A stretch of 64,000 nucleotides of DNA from Wuchereria bancrofti (GCA_005281725.1 SSBO01000012.1:14251088-14315087); one strand, 5' to 3'. Shown: positions 51,429 through 63,764, numbered from the stretch's first letter. Numbers and translations are program-made. The notes: generated by a model not told the origin, from the sequence alone.

Positions 51429-51499
51429 CTTCTGCTCCTGGAGTAAGTTGTTTCGTGCAGTTGTCGGTAGTACACAAGAATACTACATTATCTTTAAAA
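51429..51499 (-). CDS. candidate ET-module/Ly6-like exon
   Basis: An acceptor (CTTTTGCAG) is followed by FKDNVVFLCTTDNCTKQLT and PGAEG, ending with donor G|GTGAAG in phase 1. The LCTTDNCTK motif matches the last Cys pair of nematode ET-module/Ly6-like extracellular domains (C-x-x-D-x-C-N-type). Its phase fits the first sushi exon at 48732, so it may be the 5' neighbour of that exon, or it may belong to a separate small gene. The exon carrying the first Cys residues and a signal peptide was not found. The acceptor lies at the very edge of an interspersed repeat (51503-51673). Confidence 0.42.
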
Positions 51500-51502
51500 C
51501 TG

Positions 51503-51673
51503 CAAAAGTTCCTCTTTTTCCATCTTACTTTTAAACATATTCAAGTATTTTGTCATAATCATAAAATTGACAGCGGCTTGTAAATTTGGGAATATAAAAA
51601 GAAATATTTTGGCAAACTATTGAGCATATCTGCCTTATTTCGATCTTTAGAAGACGAAGCTTTTGCTAGATGA
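51503..51673 (+). repeat. interspersed repeat, copy A (about 170 bp)
   Basis: It runs from CAAAAGTTCCTC to GACGAAGCTTTTGCTAG. The reverse complement of 57706-57873 aligns along the whole length with substitutions and a few small indels; shared blocks include TATTTTGTCATAATC, GCGGCTTGTAAATTT and AAACTATTGAGCAT. There are no terminal inverted repeats and no coding capacity. It is best described as a short non-autonomous or unclassified repeat. Confidence 0.85.
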
Positions 51674-51965
51674 GATTTCAACAGCAGGCCCTATTGAGCA
51701 ACGTTTACTAGAAAGTAATAGTTTGAAGTCGGTATTTCTACTTTTCTTGTCATATTTCTGAATAAAATTATAATTCAGTTCTTATATCATAATTATGAAA
51801 TCATATTTTAAGTGATAATTATAAAATCATTTGTTTCATTGACCAAATCGTAATATAATACACACAGTTTATCTACCAGAAAGTAATTGAGGAAGTGGCA
51901 TAATTCAAAGTCACTGAGGAAATAATTTTTCGGAGGATGATCCATTGATTGTGTTTACATAGCGC

Positions 51966-51989
51966 ATATATATATATATATATATATAT
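51966..51989. repeat. (AT)12 microsatellite
   Basis: Uninterrupted AT dinucleotides. Confidence 0.85.
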
Positions 51990-52853
51990 TATACTTAAAA
52001 CTGGGAGTGATTTACAGTATCTTGATATATCTTATCTGATGCAAAGAGAGCTATGTGAGTGAAAAAAAAAAAGAATTATTACGGAATATTTGATACAACT
52101 GTTGTGAATTTTGAATTCGCGAGGCATAAATTACTTCATTGAGCCATTTTCTCATATGTTTTTTTATTTATCTTGATCTAACTTTTTTTTCTATTCATTT
52201 ACCATTAATGACTAAAATGCCACATACAATATTATACATACAAATATTTCCTATTCTTTAGCCAATCGTATCAGATATTCTTTAGAATAGTTGTTATTAA
52301 CATACCAGTTCCTATATCTGAGAGGATCTATCAAATATTGTAAACTAATCCCATCTTAACATATACGGATTCATATGTGAAAGATTACTTACTATAAATC
52401 TTTCTCCTTGTCTCCCTTGACCTTAACAATTACTTCTTGCTTTGTCATACTCGTCAATAAAATTTAGCTCGGGGTATTTCGGTTGTTACACTACTGCTAC
52501 CCAACGCGAATCCCTCCAAAATGAAAAAATAAGAAAACCTCTCCTAAAGAAAAAAATCAACCTTCACCAAATTTTGACTATATCAAATTAAAGTTTTCCC
52601 AAATTCAAATAAAATCCATTACAACGATTGACTAAAAGGCCGATTGACTAAATTTGTATGTGTTCGGTATTTTAACCATTATGGACAAAGACAGAAATTT
52701 AATTAAATTTAAGATAAACAAATAAAGGGCATGAGAAATTGGCTAAATGAGGAATCAGAAATTATCGTGACATTTGAAATTCGCGACAGCATGCCCGCAC
52801 GCCACATAAAGTCACAAACCGAAAACACAAACTGCAAAACAAAACACTATTCA

Positions 52854-52978
52854 TCAATAGAAATCGCCTTCTGCTTCAACCTCCGCTTCTTCTACTTCAA
52901 TCTCTGCCTCTTCTACACATGATGGAAGACAAACATGTGAATCAGTGCACTCAGCTTTCCGAAACCGACGAACTGCTG
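52854..52978 (-). CDS. candidate terminal exon with acidic tail
   Basis: A strong acceptor (TTTTTTTAG) is followed by 40 codons and TGA: AVRRFRKAECTDSHVCLPSC, then VEEAEIEVEEAEVEAEGDFY. The frame is entered in phase 1. The Cys triplet and the Glu-rich tail, with low AT content, make a chance frame unlikely. It lies 0.6 kb downstream of the last firmly placed ankyrin exon on the same strand. It could therefore be the true 3' end of the ANKRD28-like gene through splicing past the read-through stop at 53613, since vertebrate ANKRD28 also ends in an acidic tail, or the end of another gene. I could not find a phase-consistent link. Confidence 0.4.
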
Positions 52979-53612
52979 CTAAAAAAAATGATGAGATGAA
53001 CCTTAAATTGAAGAAATCGTGATGAAGAAAATTTCTGAAAATAAGATCCGGTTTTTTACTCCAGAAGAAACAGTAGGACTTTTTTTTTGGAGGACGTTTT
53101 GTTTTCTAGACATAAAAATCTATATAAATTATAGATTAATCTTATTTAAAAACTCAGCATGTTGCATCGCCGATGACTTCATTGGGGCTTAGATTTAGGA
53201 AAGAACTTAGCTTATAATATGAGGGACCTGAAAAATCATGCTAGAACTTAATTCCCTTCCAAATCTCATTTCCGGATAATTTTTAAAATTGTACTTATAT
53301 GTTTCAGCTGTATTGAAGATCAAAAACTTTGCTCTTCTTTGCAGTGTATTTGCAGTATCTTAAATAATCATGAATTTATCTTTTTCGATCTGTTTTGCAT
53401 CGAATGAATCCCAAACGAAAAATTACTCATTAAGGCTCATCTGAAATATCGGACGAAAACAACGAAAGAAAAAAAAAGCGATTGAAACTAATACTGGCTA
53501 ACTTTGGAATCCAAACTCATCTATTTAACTTCAAAAAAAATTTTAAACTCACTAGACTTATATTCATCATCAGTTTAGAGTGTTTTTCTGTTTTCATCAC
53601 TAGAACCATTCT

Positions 53613-56600
53613 TCAATTCAGACATAAGGAGTAAGACACCATGTTAAAAAAAAGATGTACAATTAAAAACAACTTGCCCAAAAAACCATCTTTATTCACG
53701 GCTCCAACAAATGCATCCAACATGCATAACATGCAGTCAATTACAGTTTCATTTTCAATTGATGCAACTAATGGTATGCGTCCTTTGTCATCCTATAAAA
53801 AAAGAAAATTATATAATTCAAAAATTCGAGATAAGATTTCAGTACTGAAATCCGAAATTACTCAGTATCAAAAATGAATGACTGAATTTTTTTCACTTAG
53901 ATATTGTCCAACAACAAGAAAGAATGGCAAAAATTTTGCAAAATCTGTAAACTGTGAATAAGCTCTAAATTCTTAACCAGAGAGCATAAATTCTTCGGGA
54001 GCTTCATTCCGTACCATATCAAAAGTCATTCCATCCCGTCCAAGGAAAAAAGAAAATTGAAAAAGATCATAATTACTCCATGCAGTTAACCTTTTTGAAT
54101 TTCGTGGAAACTTATCAGTGAGATAGTATGCTACCAACTTTGCAAATTAAAATTATTAGTTTTCAATAAAAATTCCAAGCAAAATTATCTCATTTGGATC
54201 TAACCACCTACCATTAGTGATAAAGAATAAGACGAAATTCTTAATACATTACGAATGAGTGTGATCATTCCTGCTTTACAAGCCAAATGCAGAACACTAA
54301 AAATAAGGAAACGTGAGTTATTTCATTAAATGAAGTTATTTCAACAGCATTTTTTACACATTATTTCCTAAAATAAATTTGGAAATATCCAAAACTGTGA
54401 AATATTGTATATTTCAAGAAAATGAGTTTCAAATTAAAGAAAATGAGTTTCAAATTAATTACCAATCTTTGTTTCCAATTTTCTAAAAATACAAAAACTA
54501 ACGTTTGCCCATGATTATTTTGATAATTGATAATGTGTTCTGCATGCCCATTAGCAGGAACCGGTTTTACATGATTCAGCAAATACACTGCTTCCATCTC
54601 ATTACCAGTCATGCATGCATGATGGAAAACCGTATTACCAGCTATGTCGATTGCCTCCAAGAATGCAGCCTGTTCAATTAACAAGCCTAAAAAACATTTC
54701 CCAGCTAGCACTTTGATTAATCGATTTCTCATTCAATACTATGATTACTTTAAACTAATCGCTTAAAATTATTAACTGATTAATTTCTACTATCTTCTTG
54801 AATTTGTTTTGAGATTTTCCAAAAAATATATCCATATTATTAACTAATAAACTGTATGTTATCATTGTTCCATAAAACACCCAACTTGGATTAGCTGATA
54901 AAGTAATAACTAAAAGACTCTGACCGATAATTTCCAATGCATAACCGGGATCACTGCAACTAGCTGCTGCCATCAATGGAGTTATGTGAAAGACGTCTAA
55001 AGCCGAAGGATTGGCTCCAGCAATGAGTAGCGTGGATACGACTTTTGTATAACCCTGTCGTGCCGCATGATGCAACGCTGTACGACCACGAACATCGGTT
55101 GCCTTTGCGTGCTCCATATTCATTTGTAATAAGAACTGGAAAAAAAAGACACAAAACAATGCTACAAATTCCACACATAATACCAATTCCGACTATGTCA
55201 TCTCACAATATACTAAGTGTGAAAGTGTTCAAAAAAATTATTTTTAATTAAGTACTAATATGTTACTTTTAAATATTATTAATTGGTGTGAAAAGTGTTA
55301 GATTTTTATGTCTAATATGAAAACTTTCTCACATATCAAAAATTTTTCCCCTCCTGTAAAAGACCAAACTATTCAACACTACTGAGTTCAGGTGAAGTGT
55401 TGAAAAATTTAAGCAAATATAGCTGTGATCGGAAATAGTACTATGCTGGAATTAATAGGAAACTAATAATTCCGCATATCTAAAACGAGAGAAGTTATTA
55501 AATTACCTGACACGCCTCAACGTGTCCGTGGGATGCTGCCAGTATTGTGGCCATACTCCTATTTGCATCCTTGTTGGCATCATGAAGAATATGTAGGACG
55601 CATTCATTACCCTCCACAGCTGCCCAATCAAAAGCCGTTAATCCAGCAGAATCAGCTGTTTCCTCCACACCATTAGCTAGCAAATAATTGACAATTGCTG
55701 AATCACCTGCAAAATTTGTCCAAAAGTATGGAAAAAGTTCACCCATTGCAATTTTCAAAATTTAGTTTTTTTCAGCAAATTTTCTGTGAAGGATTGTCTT
55801 ACTATAGAAACATTATAAAAAATGATGTGAAATATGACAAAACAAATTCACATCTTACACCATTTAGTAGTGCATACTAAATATAATATAAGGTAAATAC
55901 TAAATATAATGGTAACGATATAAGCAGACATGTTGGTGTGCCTTCAGTGCAATTTATCATTTGCAGGGTCAAGATTCATTTTAATTTACAGCATTTTAAA
56001 ATGAAAAATTTACCTGATCTTGCGGCAATATGAAATGGCGTAACACCGTTGCAATCGGCTGATTTGAAATCAGCACCCTTATTTACCAATTCCTTGCATA
56101 AAAGTTCATTCCGCAGACTACAAGCTCGATGCATTAAACCACGACCATTTTTATCGAATAATTTTACATCACTTTTTGGTAACAATGTAAGGAAACAATC
56201 CAAAAAACCATTTGAAATAGCAAACATAATAGGTGTCCTACAACAAAGAATAAAGTACAGTTTTGCACTCAAAAAAATCTTTTCTTACACAGTTAATCAA
56301 AATTCAATTCAGATAATACAATTAGCAAAAAATTTTCAGAATGAACAGAACAGCAGATCTTTCTCACCCATAATTTTTAATTTGTTGATAATGGAGATCT
56401 CAAAAAAAGAGGAAAAAATAGTTGGGGAACGGAATAAGTTACAATTTTCAAACCTTAATGAAGAATCCAAAACGTTGATATCTTTTTCCCTGAGCAATTC
56501 TACAGCAAGAGAAATGCAAACAGTCCTTCCACATGCAGCTGCAGCATGCAACGGTGTTATACCAAAACAGTCTTTCCGCAAGAATGCACGTTTCCTAATT

Positions 56601-59600
56601 GCTGTTCGCAAAAGGATATCTACACAACGCTGATAACCTGCAAGTTTGAGTTATCCAATCATTACGCAAAATTTTCATACTGAAAAATTTATACTTTCCA
56701 ATGTGATTCCCAAGTAGAAGTTCATTATGTTCTTCCAAAATCTAGTATGTCAATATCCATACAGTGATGTCATTCGCCAAGCTAGTTGAAAGAAATCTGA
56801 ATTTTTTATTGCATAAAAGAAAGGAAAGAAAACCTTCAGCAGAGGAAAGCTGAAGTAAGACTAGACCTTACTTCCCAACTTTTTTTAAAGCTATTACATC
56901 TTATTGGAACCATGTTCCTCAATTAACAGTGAGTATTCTACTCTTTACCTGATTCATGGACTGACAAACATTAATCTACAATAGAATTATTTATATGATT
57001 ACTCTGACAAAGCATTCTATCATTAAACTCATGTTGGAAGAATACAGCTAATATTCTCCCAAAATGCAGGAATGATGTAAACAAATGCTCACAGTCAGAA
57101 AACTCTAATTTATCTTAATATATATAAATTACGACGTCAATATAGGATAAAGGTGGGAACACTCACCGCCTGACATAGCATAATGAATGGGAATTCGTTC
57201 CAGTGAATCCATTTCGAGGCCTATAGTATTACTAATTTTCGCTGTTTGTTCCTTATCAAGCGTCATTGAACGTGCATGATAGAAAGCTAATAGCTTTTGT
57301 AATAGTTGGGCATGATTATAACGAGCTGCTATATGGTAAAGCGTAAGATGATATGGATGACAGGACGATGGAACAGTGGCATCGGACATTGCGTCTATTA
57401 ACTGAAAATTTATTGGATTTAAATGAATTTTTAAGCAAGTATTCAAATTTTAAATTTCAAATGAATGTACTCTCTAATACCATAACTGTTTTATCAGATC
57501 GATGAGTTAAAAATTCGGTAGTGAAACAAAACTTGCATTCGCTATATGACAAAGCATTCTTTTAATCAAACAGACCAACCATCACTTTGAATATCAACGA
57601 ATTGTCAAATTTAAATTGTACTACGATAAATGGCAAAATGTATACTGTAAAATTCAATCATGCTTAAGGTAATGGATTGATTTGGTCAATAAAACAAACG
57701 TCCAATCACCTAGCAAAAGCTTCGTCTTCTAAAGCAGGTATGCTCAATAGTTTACCAAAATATTTCTTATCATACTTCCAAAAATTTACAAGCCGCTACC
57801 ACTTCACGATTATGACAAAATACTCAGATCTTGAGTAGGTTTAAAAGTAAAATGAAAAAAGAGGAACTTTTGTGGGAAGAGAATACCTTAACTATAAATA
57901 TAATTTGGATTTGGAACTTAAAAATAGGCACTTACAAATAAGACTGTTTCTAAGTTACCAGCTTTAACCGCATGATGAACTGGAAGAAAACCCGATTTGT
58001 CCCTGACTTGTATAACTGTATTATCAGCATGTAACAATATTTTAGCACTCTGAAAATTTTCAAGTTTCCTAATTCAAAACAAACTGAGAGAAACATATTA
58101 CGGGAAGTTCCCGTATACATTATGATTATACATGTTCAGCATGCTTGCAAAACTTTTACATTAGCCATATGTTATGCTTCTTGTTTATATTTTCTAATTG
58201 CTAGAATAATCGAGAAAAAACCAACAACTAATGCGAGATCTGAAGGCGACTGCACAGCATAATGCAATGGTGTATATCCCAGTTGGTCCTGTTCATTTGC
58301 ACAAGCACCTGCAGCCAGCAATTTCTGGATGGTGTGGAAAAAACCACTTCGAGCAGCATAATGTAATGCAGAACAACCCTTGCAATCTACTTTTGATACC
58401 GGGATATTGGTTGAGAGCAAATAATCAATCATAAATTCGCTGAAAAATTATTTGTCGCGATAGATTGATTCTACGTCGTAAGAAAAATAAAAGCAAACTA
58501 TTCCTTATGAAAAAGATCAAGATGTGGTCCACAAAATCTTAATATGCTTGTTGGATACGGAAACATGTAAAGAACACACAATTTACTTCACGAAACAAGC
58601 CACTAAACTATTTCGTTTTAAGCAAAAGGAATTAAGAGCGTCTAGACGGATGATGATAAAACATAATGGTTTTAAAACAACCTTTCTTATAGTAAGTACG
58701 CAGAAAATTAACCTATTGGAGCTTGCAGACTGTGTAGCCATGTGTAAAGCTGTCCGTCCGATACGATCTACCTCTGCAACATTAGCTCCACTAATATAGA
58801 GCGTTCGCGCAACGACTACGTAACCATGAAATGCAGCAAGATGAAGAGCAGTCAAACCAGATTTAGTTTTCCTGGAAATTTACAGAAATAAAACAAGGAA
58901 CTTAAATGGGAAAACAAAGCATACATTTTTTGAACTAACAAGAAATCAAAATTTCTAGGAATGCCTGGTAGTGAATGTGACTACCTCAATTGTGGAAACA
59001 GTTAATCTAGTGCACTGAGTAAGAATTCATTTCAAAGAATTATAAAGAATGAAACAAACGATCAGAAAAAGTATGATACAAGCTGCAATCCGCGCCAGCA
59101 CTCAGAAGATGCTTGACAATAAGATCATGGCCATGTCTGGATGCCATATGAAGTGGAGTAACACCCTGATTAGTCGCTGCGTTAATCGGTATCTCTTTGG
59201 CTATTAGTGATTTCGATCGTGCTATTCGGCCATACTGGCAAGCGAAATGTAAAGCTGTACTACCATCAGTTGACTGGTAACCGATTTCATGCGTTACTTC
59301 AATCAGTAACTGAAATTAAGATTTATTCGAGTATTTTAGAGACAAGCATTGCTGTATTAATATACTACATTAATATGATCATTTATAGAACACATATCCT
59401 AACATGTCACGCTTAATTTTTTCCTACACATGTACATATTTCGTGAATTTCTTTTTTTACAGTTCTGTCTGGAATCTTATCGTCCCTGTTGGTCCCAAAG
59501 AACAAAGAATTCACTGTTCACCATGAAAGCAAATTTTAAATGGGCTTCACACCTCAAAACATATTATTCGTCATTAAACAGCATTGACACTAATGGGTTA

Positions 59601-62358
59601 ATAAGAACATCTCCTTAATAATTTGTAATATTCAGATGGAAAAACTTACATCACAACTTAGGGTACCCTCTGTAAAACCCGCAGCAATATGAAGAGGTAT
59701 AAATCCATTGAAATAACTTGCAATGAAAGGATTAGCTCCATTACTGATCAATCTAGAAACATCTCGGTGTGCAAATAGATTGAGGATTATCTTACAAAAT
59801 TTTGCTGTAGCAAAGAGTTTAAAATCATAATGGTAGTCGCACAAATATTACTAAATTTCTAAGCTAAATTCTTTGAATCGTTAACAAACTACTTCTTGTT
59901 TATTCTTTTTCCAAATTCAGTTTGAAAAAAATAAAAAGCAATATAATTCACAAATATTCCGAGTAAAATAGTATCAACCAATAAAAAATGAGGTAAAAAT
60001 ATTTGCGTAACTTGGAAAAAGAATTCCTAGTACGACGCATACTTGAATCCTAACAAAGTTACAGGATTGTTAGGATAATGAATTTATCGAACGCTGACCG
60101 ATAAGCAACGTTAAATATGATTGGACTTCATTAAAAGTATTCAAGTCATGATATCAACCAAATCATCAAAATATTCTGCGTCTCACTAATCCATACGTTA
60201 GACTATAAGTAAAAAGTCACAAACTAAAAAAAAATCTCAATATCAACAAAAAGCTCACATCCCAGCAACTCGACTACGGCCATTCAATACGGCGTAATGT
60301 AGCGGAGTGTAACCAGCGGAACATTGGTTATTAATGGGTAATGATGTATTTTCTAAGATAAACTTCACAGAATCCATATCACCAGACATTGCCGCATAAT
60401 GTAGGATCGTCCTCATTTGCTGATCGTGCAAGCTCATATCAGTTCCACTATTAAAAAGTAGTTTTAGAACATCACTATGGCCATTTAGAGCAGCCCAATG
60501 CGCTGCAGTCATACCTCGCTTATTTCTGAAATATTACATTATCTTATTACTTTCATTCATCTTAATAATATGAAAAAAATGAATTGATTACGGTAGTTTA
60601 AAAATTCATAACATAGATATTTTCATAGAACGCATGTGCACATATGCAATTGTATACAACATAGACATATTCTCGAATCTATTTCCGGACGATCAAAAAC
60701 ATCACAGTAAAACAAGAAATCAAATACTAAACATATCTTTTCTGTTTACTCTTTGTTTTCTTTCCATTTGAGTTACTAGCATCAAATCTTACATACTAAT
60801 TAATTCCTCGGAAAATTGTGTATGCTAGAATGAACCAAAATTCTAAAAGAAAATACTGACTTAGTATTTGGATTCGCATTTCTCTTCAATAAAAACTCGA
60901 CAAAAGCAGAATTTCCATAAGATGCTGCGTAATGAAGTGGTGGACAACCACCCCAATCTGGACGATCTGAAATGTTTCATAGAAAAACAGAAAGTTTAAT
61001 CAGATTTCTGAAAACTAGTGATAAAATCATTAACTCTTCTTGACAAGAATTAATGCATGCTAGTTTTCAATATGCTGAAACAAAGCAATACAAAGTAATA
61101 AACAATTTTACAACTTTTAGCGGTAACGACTATCATCAGGTAAAGAAAATATTTTATCTTACAAGAATTATAGTTTGCTTTTAGAAGTTCAGGTTAATTA
61201 ATTAAAAATAGGAGTCCGTTTTATCAATTAATTTTTCAGCAGCAAACACAGTGATGTTTCAGAACATAAAAATTCATACCTTAAAGGAAATAAACCACAG
61301 TCGTTACTGTTACTACTTACCAATAATCGAATCACAATTATCAAGGATCACTTCAGCACAACTCAATGCATTAACTTGTGCACATATATGCAACGATGTC
61401 ATAAACTGTCTGGTTGCACTGTTTGGCTTTGCTCCACGGTTGATCAATATTTTCACTGTATTTGGGTGATTATGAAGACAAGCCCTGAAATTTCATAAGA
61501 CCATTTGATGGAATCCCAACAGTTTAGGACAAAACTTAGATTATAACATACTTGAGTTTTATAAAAGTAGTTCCGCTGAATAATACATTACACCATTTAG
61601 CAAAAGGAAAAGGAATATTTTATATGCTTAGTTTAAGTATCATCTTAATCATTTAAAGGGATTTTCAAATTTTTTCCAGTAAGATTTTTGAAACGTTTGC
61701 TTATTTCAAATGTTTTGCAGTAAATACATGTATGATAGTGAGTAAACTAAAATTCACCAGATTACTCTCCTTGCAAAACAGTACGAAAATTCTGTTCAAA
61801 CCTCTGAAGCGGTGTAAACCACTCCCGATCATGTGCATCAACTCTTGCACGTGCATCAATGAGCGCGTTCACGATTGGATGATATCCATAAAAGCTTGCT
61901 AAATGTAACGGTGAAGTTCCATTCTCATCTACTTCATTAACATCAATACCTTTCTCTATGCACCCTTGCAATAATCTTAGATCATTTAGCAGTACAGCTT
62001 TCAGCAATTCAGCCTAAAAACAAACAAAGCAGATTACTAGTTGGGTACAAGTTCAGCTTACCAGTAATTCTCCTTTTCTCAAAAGCATTTCTTCATTTAT
62101 TTGTTAATGTGAATATCGTCACTTTGAAATAAACTGTTCCAAGTGGCTTTTCGAGGCATTACTCTAAAGTTGTTTGCCACTTGTTTTTCCAATTAAAAAA
62201 CCAGTGGTAAAAAACTCCCATTACAAATTTCCAAAAGTTGCTTACTAAGGTACCGGTATCATATTTTAGCCTAACAACACCCTGGTGAAATGTAAGAATC
62301 AAAAACAACTATGTAAGGACAAGTATATTATTATCAAGAATAATGTGCTTACATTCAT
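53613..62358 (-). CDS. ANKRD28: ankyrin-repeat regulatory subunit of protein phosphatase 6 (ANKRD28/44/52-like)
   Basis: Exons: 62358-62353 (MN), 62013-61802, 61484-61321, 60966-60861, 60525-60259, 59752-59650, 59309-59080, 58871-58713, 58439-58229, 58049-57936, 57401-57167, 56637-56454, 56237-56014, 55706-55507, 55135-54925, 54686-54503, 54296-54212, 53792-53613. All phases agree: 1,025 codons, one stop. The protein is almost wholly ankyrin repeats (GTSPLHLASFYGYHPIVNAL; GMTAAHWAALNGHSDVLKLL; GRTALHHAARQGYTKVVSTL) and collinear with ANKRD28 (1,053 residues) from its first repeats to the segment equivalent to [20 protein letters not shown]. Known family role: scaffold linking PP6 catalytic and SAPS subunits in the cytoplasm. 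An alternative first exon 62712-62611 (MSDENSAIFKFEF, donor GTGAGC) also joins in phase and would give 1,056 residues. The C-terminal tail after 53700 is uncertain. Vertebrate paralogues 28, 44 and 52 cannot be told apart here. Confidence 0.93.
54417..54458 (-). repeat. perfect 21-bp tandem duplication in an intron
   Basis: AGAAAATGAGTTTCAAATTA plus one A occurs twice head to tail between ankyrin exons 54686-54503 and 54296-54212. Confidence 0.85.
56834..56855. repeat. short inverted repeat (possible hairpin)
   Basis: CTTCAGC and GCTGAAG form a perfect 7-bp stem with an 8-base loop, in the 0.5-kb intron between ankyrin exons 57401-57167 and 56637-56454. No known RNA class matches. Confidence 0.5.
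57706..57873 (-). repeat. interspersed repeat, copy B (about 170 bp)
   Basis: Inverted, diverged copy of the element at 51503-51673, located in the ankyrin-gene intron between 57935 and 57402. It differs by point changes and small indels, such as an extra AGATCTG-type insertion before TATTTTGTCATAATC. Confidence 0.85.
58099..58115. repeat. 17-bp quasi-palindrome
   Basis: TACGGGAA-G-TTCCCGTA: two perfect 8-bp arms around one base, in the intron between ankyrin exons 58439-58229 and 58049-57936. It could be a dimeric factor site. Confidence 0.45.
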
Positions 62359-63563
62359 TTTCGCTGAATTTAATTAACATTATAAATTGCACTGACACTT
62401 TCTGCAAAATGTTCGAACAACCCGCGGCCTAAAATAAGGAAGTGGATATTAATAAAATTTATCAAAAGAAAAGAAACTGTTGTGTTATTCGATACCAAAT
62501 AAAACAGAAAAAAACAGTGAGTGAAAAATTTGATACGAGACGATAAATAGAAAAAAACCAGTTGCTGGTCGAAAATCAAAACTAAGATAACACAAAAAAA
62601 ATTTGCTCACTGTGTAACCAAAATTTCGCAATGGAATTTTGGCTGTTAAAGGTTCAAATTTGAAATTCAAATTGAATTCAAACTTAAAGATCGCCGAATT
62701 CTCGTCGCTCATCTTTCCACAGGTACATTTTTACGAAATTTAACTACATTTTAATTTCCTTTTATTACTTTCTTTTTTCAATTAAAAGTGACGAGAATAA
62801 ACTCCACGAGAATCATAAGTTTCAGAAGGATAAAATCTGCAGATATATAATAAATGATATCATGGAAGATTAGAACTACCGCACGGATAACCAACAAAAA
62901 GCCAAACAGAAAAATTAAAAAATAGGTTCAAATACTTTTTCCGTAAAGTATGTAATAAAAGTGAAAGTTAAGGTGGAGATTAACATTAAAATGGAGATTG
63001 AAATGAGGTCTTAAAAATACTAACTCTTGCTGAGCCAGTAAAAAATGTGGATTTAAAGCAAAAGACAACGGGTAAAAATGAAATTTAAAAGAGTATAATA
63101 AATGAGAATGCGTCACAGTCTACGAAATGAGTTATACATTCAATACAGAAAGTGGGATTCGTTTTAAAACAGACTGAAATTTTAAATCAAATCAGGGATT
63201 AGTTCTTAGTGAACGATGAAAAGAAACTGCTGAGAAAAAGATATCATTTCACATCCTTTTCATCCTATCTTAATCATGCTTACAGAAAAAAATCAATTAA
63301 AAAAAAAGCTTTTGGTGAACTGAACAACATGTTTTTTGAACGTTTCCTTATGCCAAACGACAGCTGTTTAAAGCGAAAGCTATCGAAAAGTATTATATTC
63401 TAGCGATGCATTTTATTAAGTTAATTTTAACTAACTTCAATGAAATAAGCAGTTGACATAATGAAAATGTTATATATTCAAATAAATACATTTGGATTTC
63501 CGGACCTCTTGTTTGAAGCTGAGATTTGATATAGTTAATCCGAACTTCTTCCTCGGTAATGAA
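62359..63563. other. 5' region of the ankyrin gene and intergenic DNA
   Basis: On the minus strand a TTATTTTAG acceptor (near 62429-62437) about 72 bases before the MN start could receive a spliced leader, making 62358-62429 5' UTR. The alternative first exon 62712-62611 also lies here. Right of 62.72 kb no exon is supported; the 64-codon plus-strand frame at 63.2-63.4 kb is lysine-rich and has no family resemblance. Confidence 0.45.
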
Positions 63564-63764
63564 CTATGATCTAAATTGAAACGCTAGTGATAATATAATT
63601 AATGCTTGCTTTTCAAAAGTATTGCAAAATAACGACTGATTGTCAAATATAACGTCAATATTCGGACTACGCATTAAAACATCAAACAAATTGTGCGAAC
63701 ATTTTGGTTTATCACAGCAACAAATGATAAAGACATGTTGCTTTTTATAATCATAACAATAGTA
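63564..63764 (-). CDS. ET-module/Ly6-like protein, 3' exon (partial gene)
   Basis: An acceptor (TCTCGATTACAG) opens 66 codons in phase 0 ending at TAG 63566-63564. The product starts YYCYDYKKQHVFIICCCDKP then KCSHN. The spacing C-x(10)-CCC-D-x-x-x-C-x-x-N is the C-terminal half of the nematode ET module, an extracellular Cys-rich fold related to Ly6 and activin-receptor ectodomains. The tail contains FEKQALIILSLAFQFRS, a short hydrophobic end that could signal GPI attachment. A donor inside the exon (for example at GAC|GTTATA) could alternatively splice to further exons. The upstream exon with signal peptide and first Cys residues is right of the window or in 63.77-64.0 kb, where I did not find it. 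Function unknown. Confidence 0.55.
   Translation of the reverse strand, partial: YYCYDYKKQHVFIICCCDKPKCSHNLFDVLMRSPNIDVIFDNQSLFCNTFEKQALIILSLAFQFRS

Noticed and set aside
56049..56633. 194-codon plus-strand reading frame
   Set aside because: It is antisense to the phase-consistent ankyrin exons 56637-56454 and 56237-56014, whose minus-strand translation has clear ankyrin repeats. The plus frame has no family resemblance.
62370..62579. 69-codon minus-strand frame before the ankyrin gene
   Set aside because: Its acceptor-donor pair does not join the ankyrin exon in phase as a coding exon. The acceptor is better explained as a trans-splice site before the MN start.
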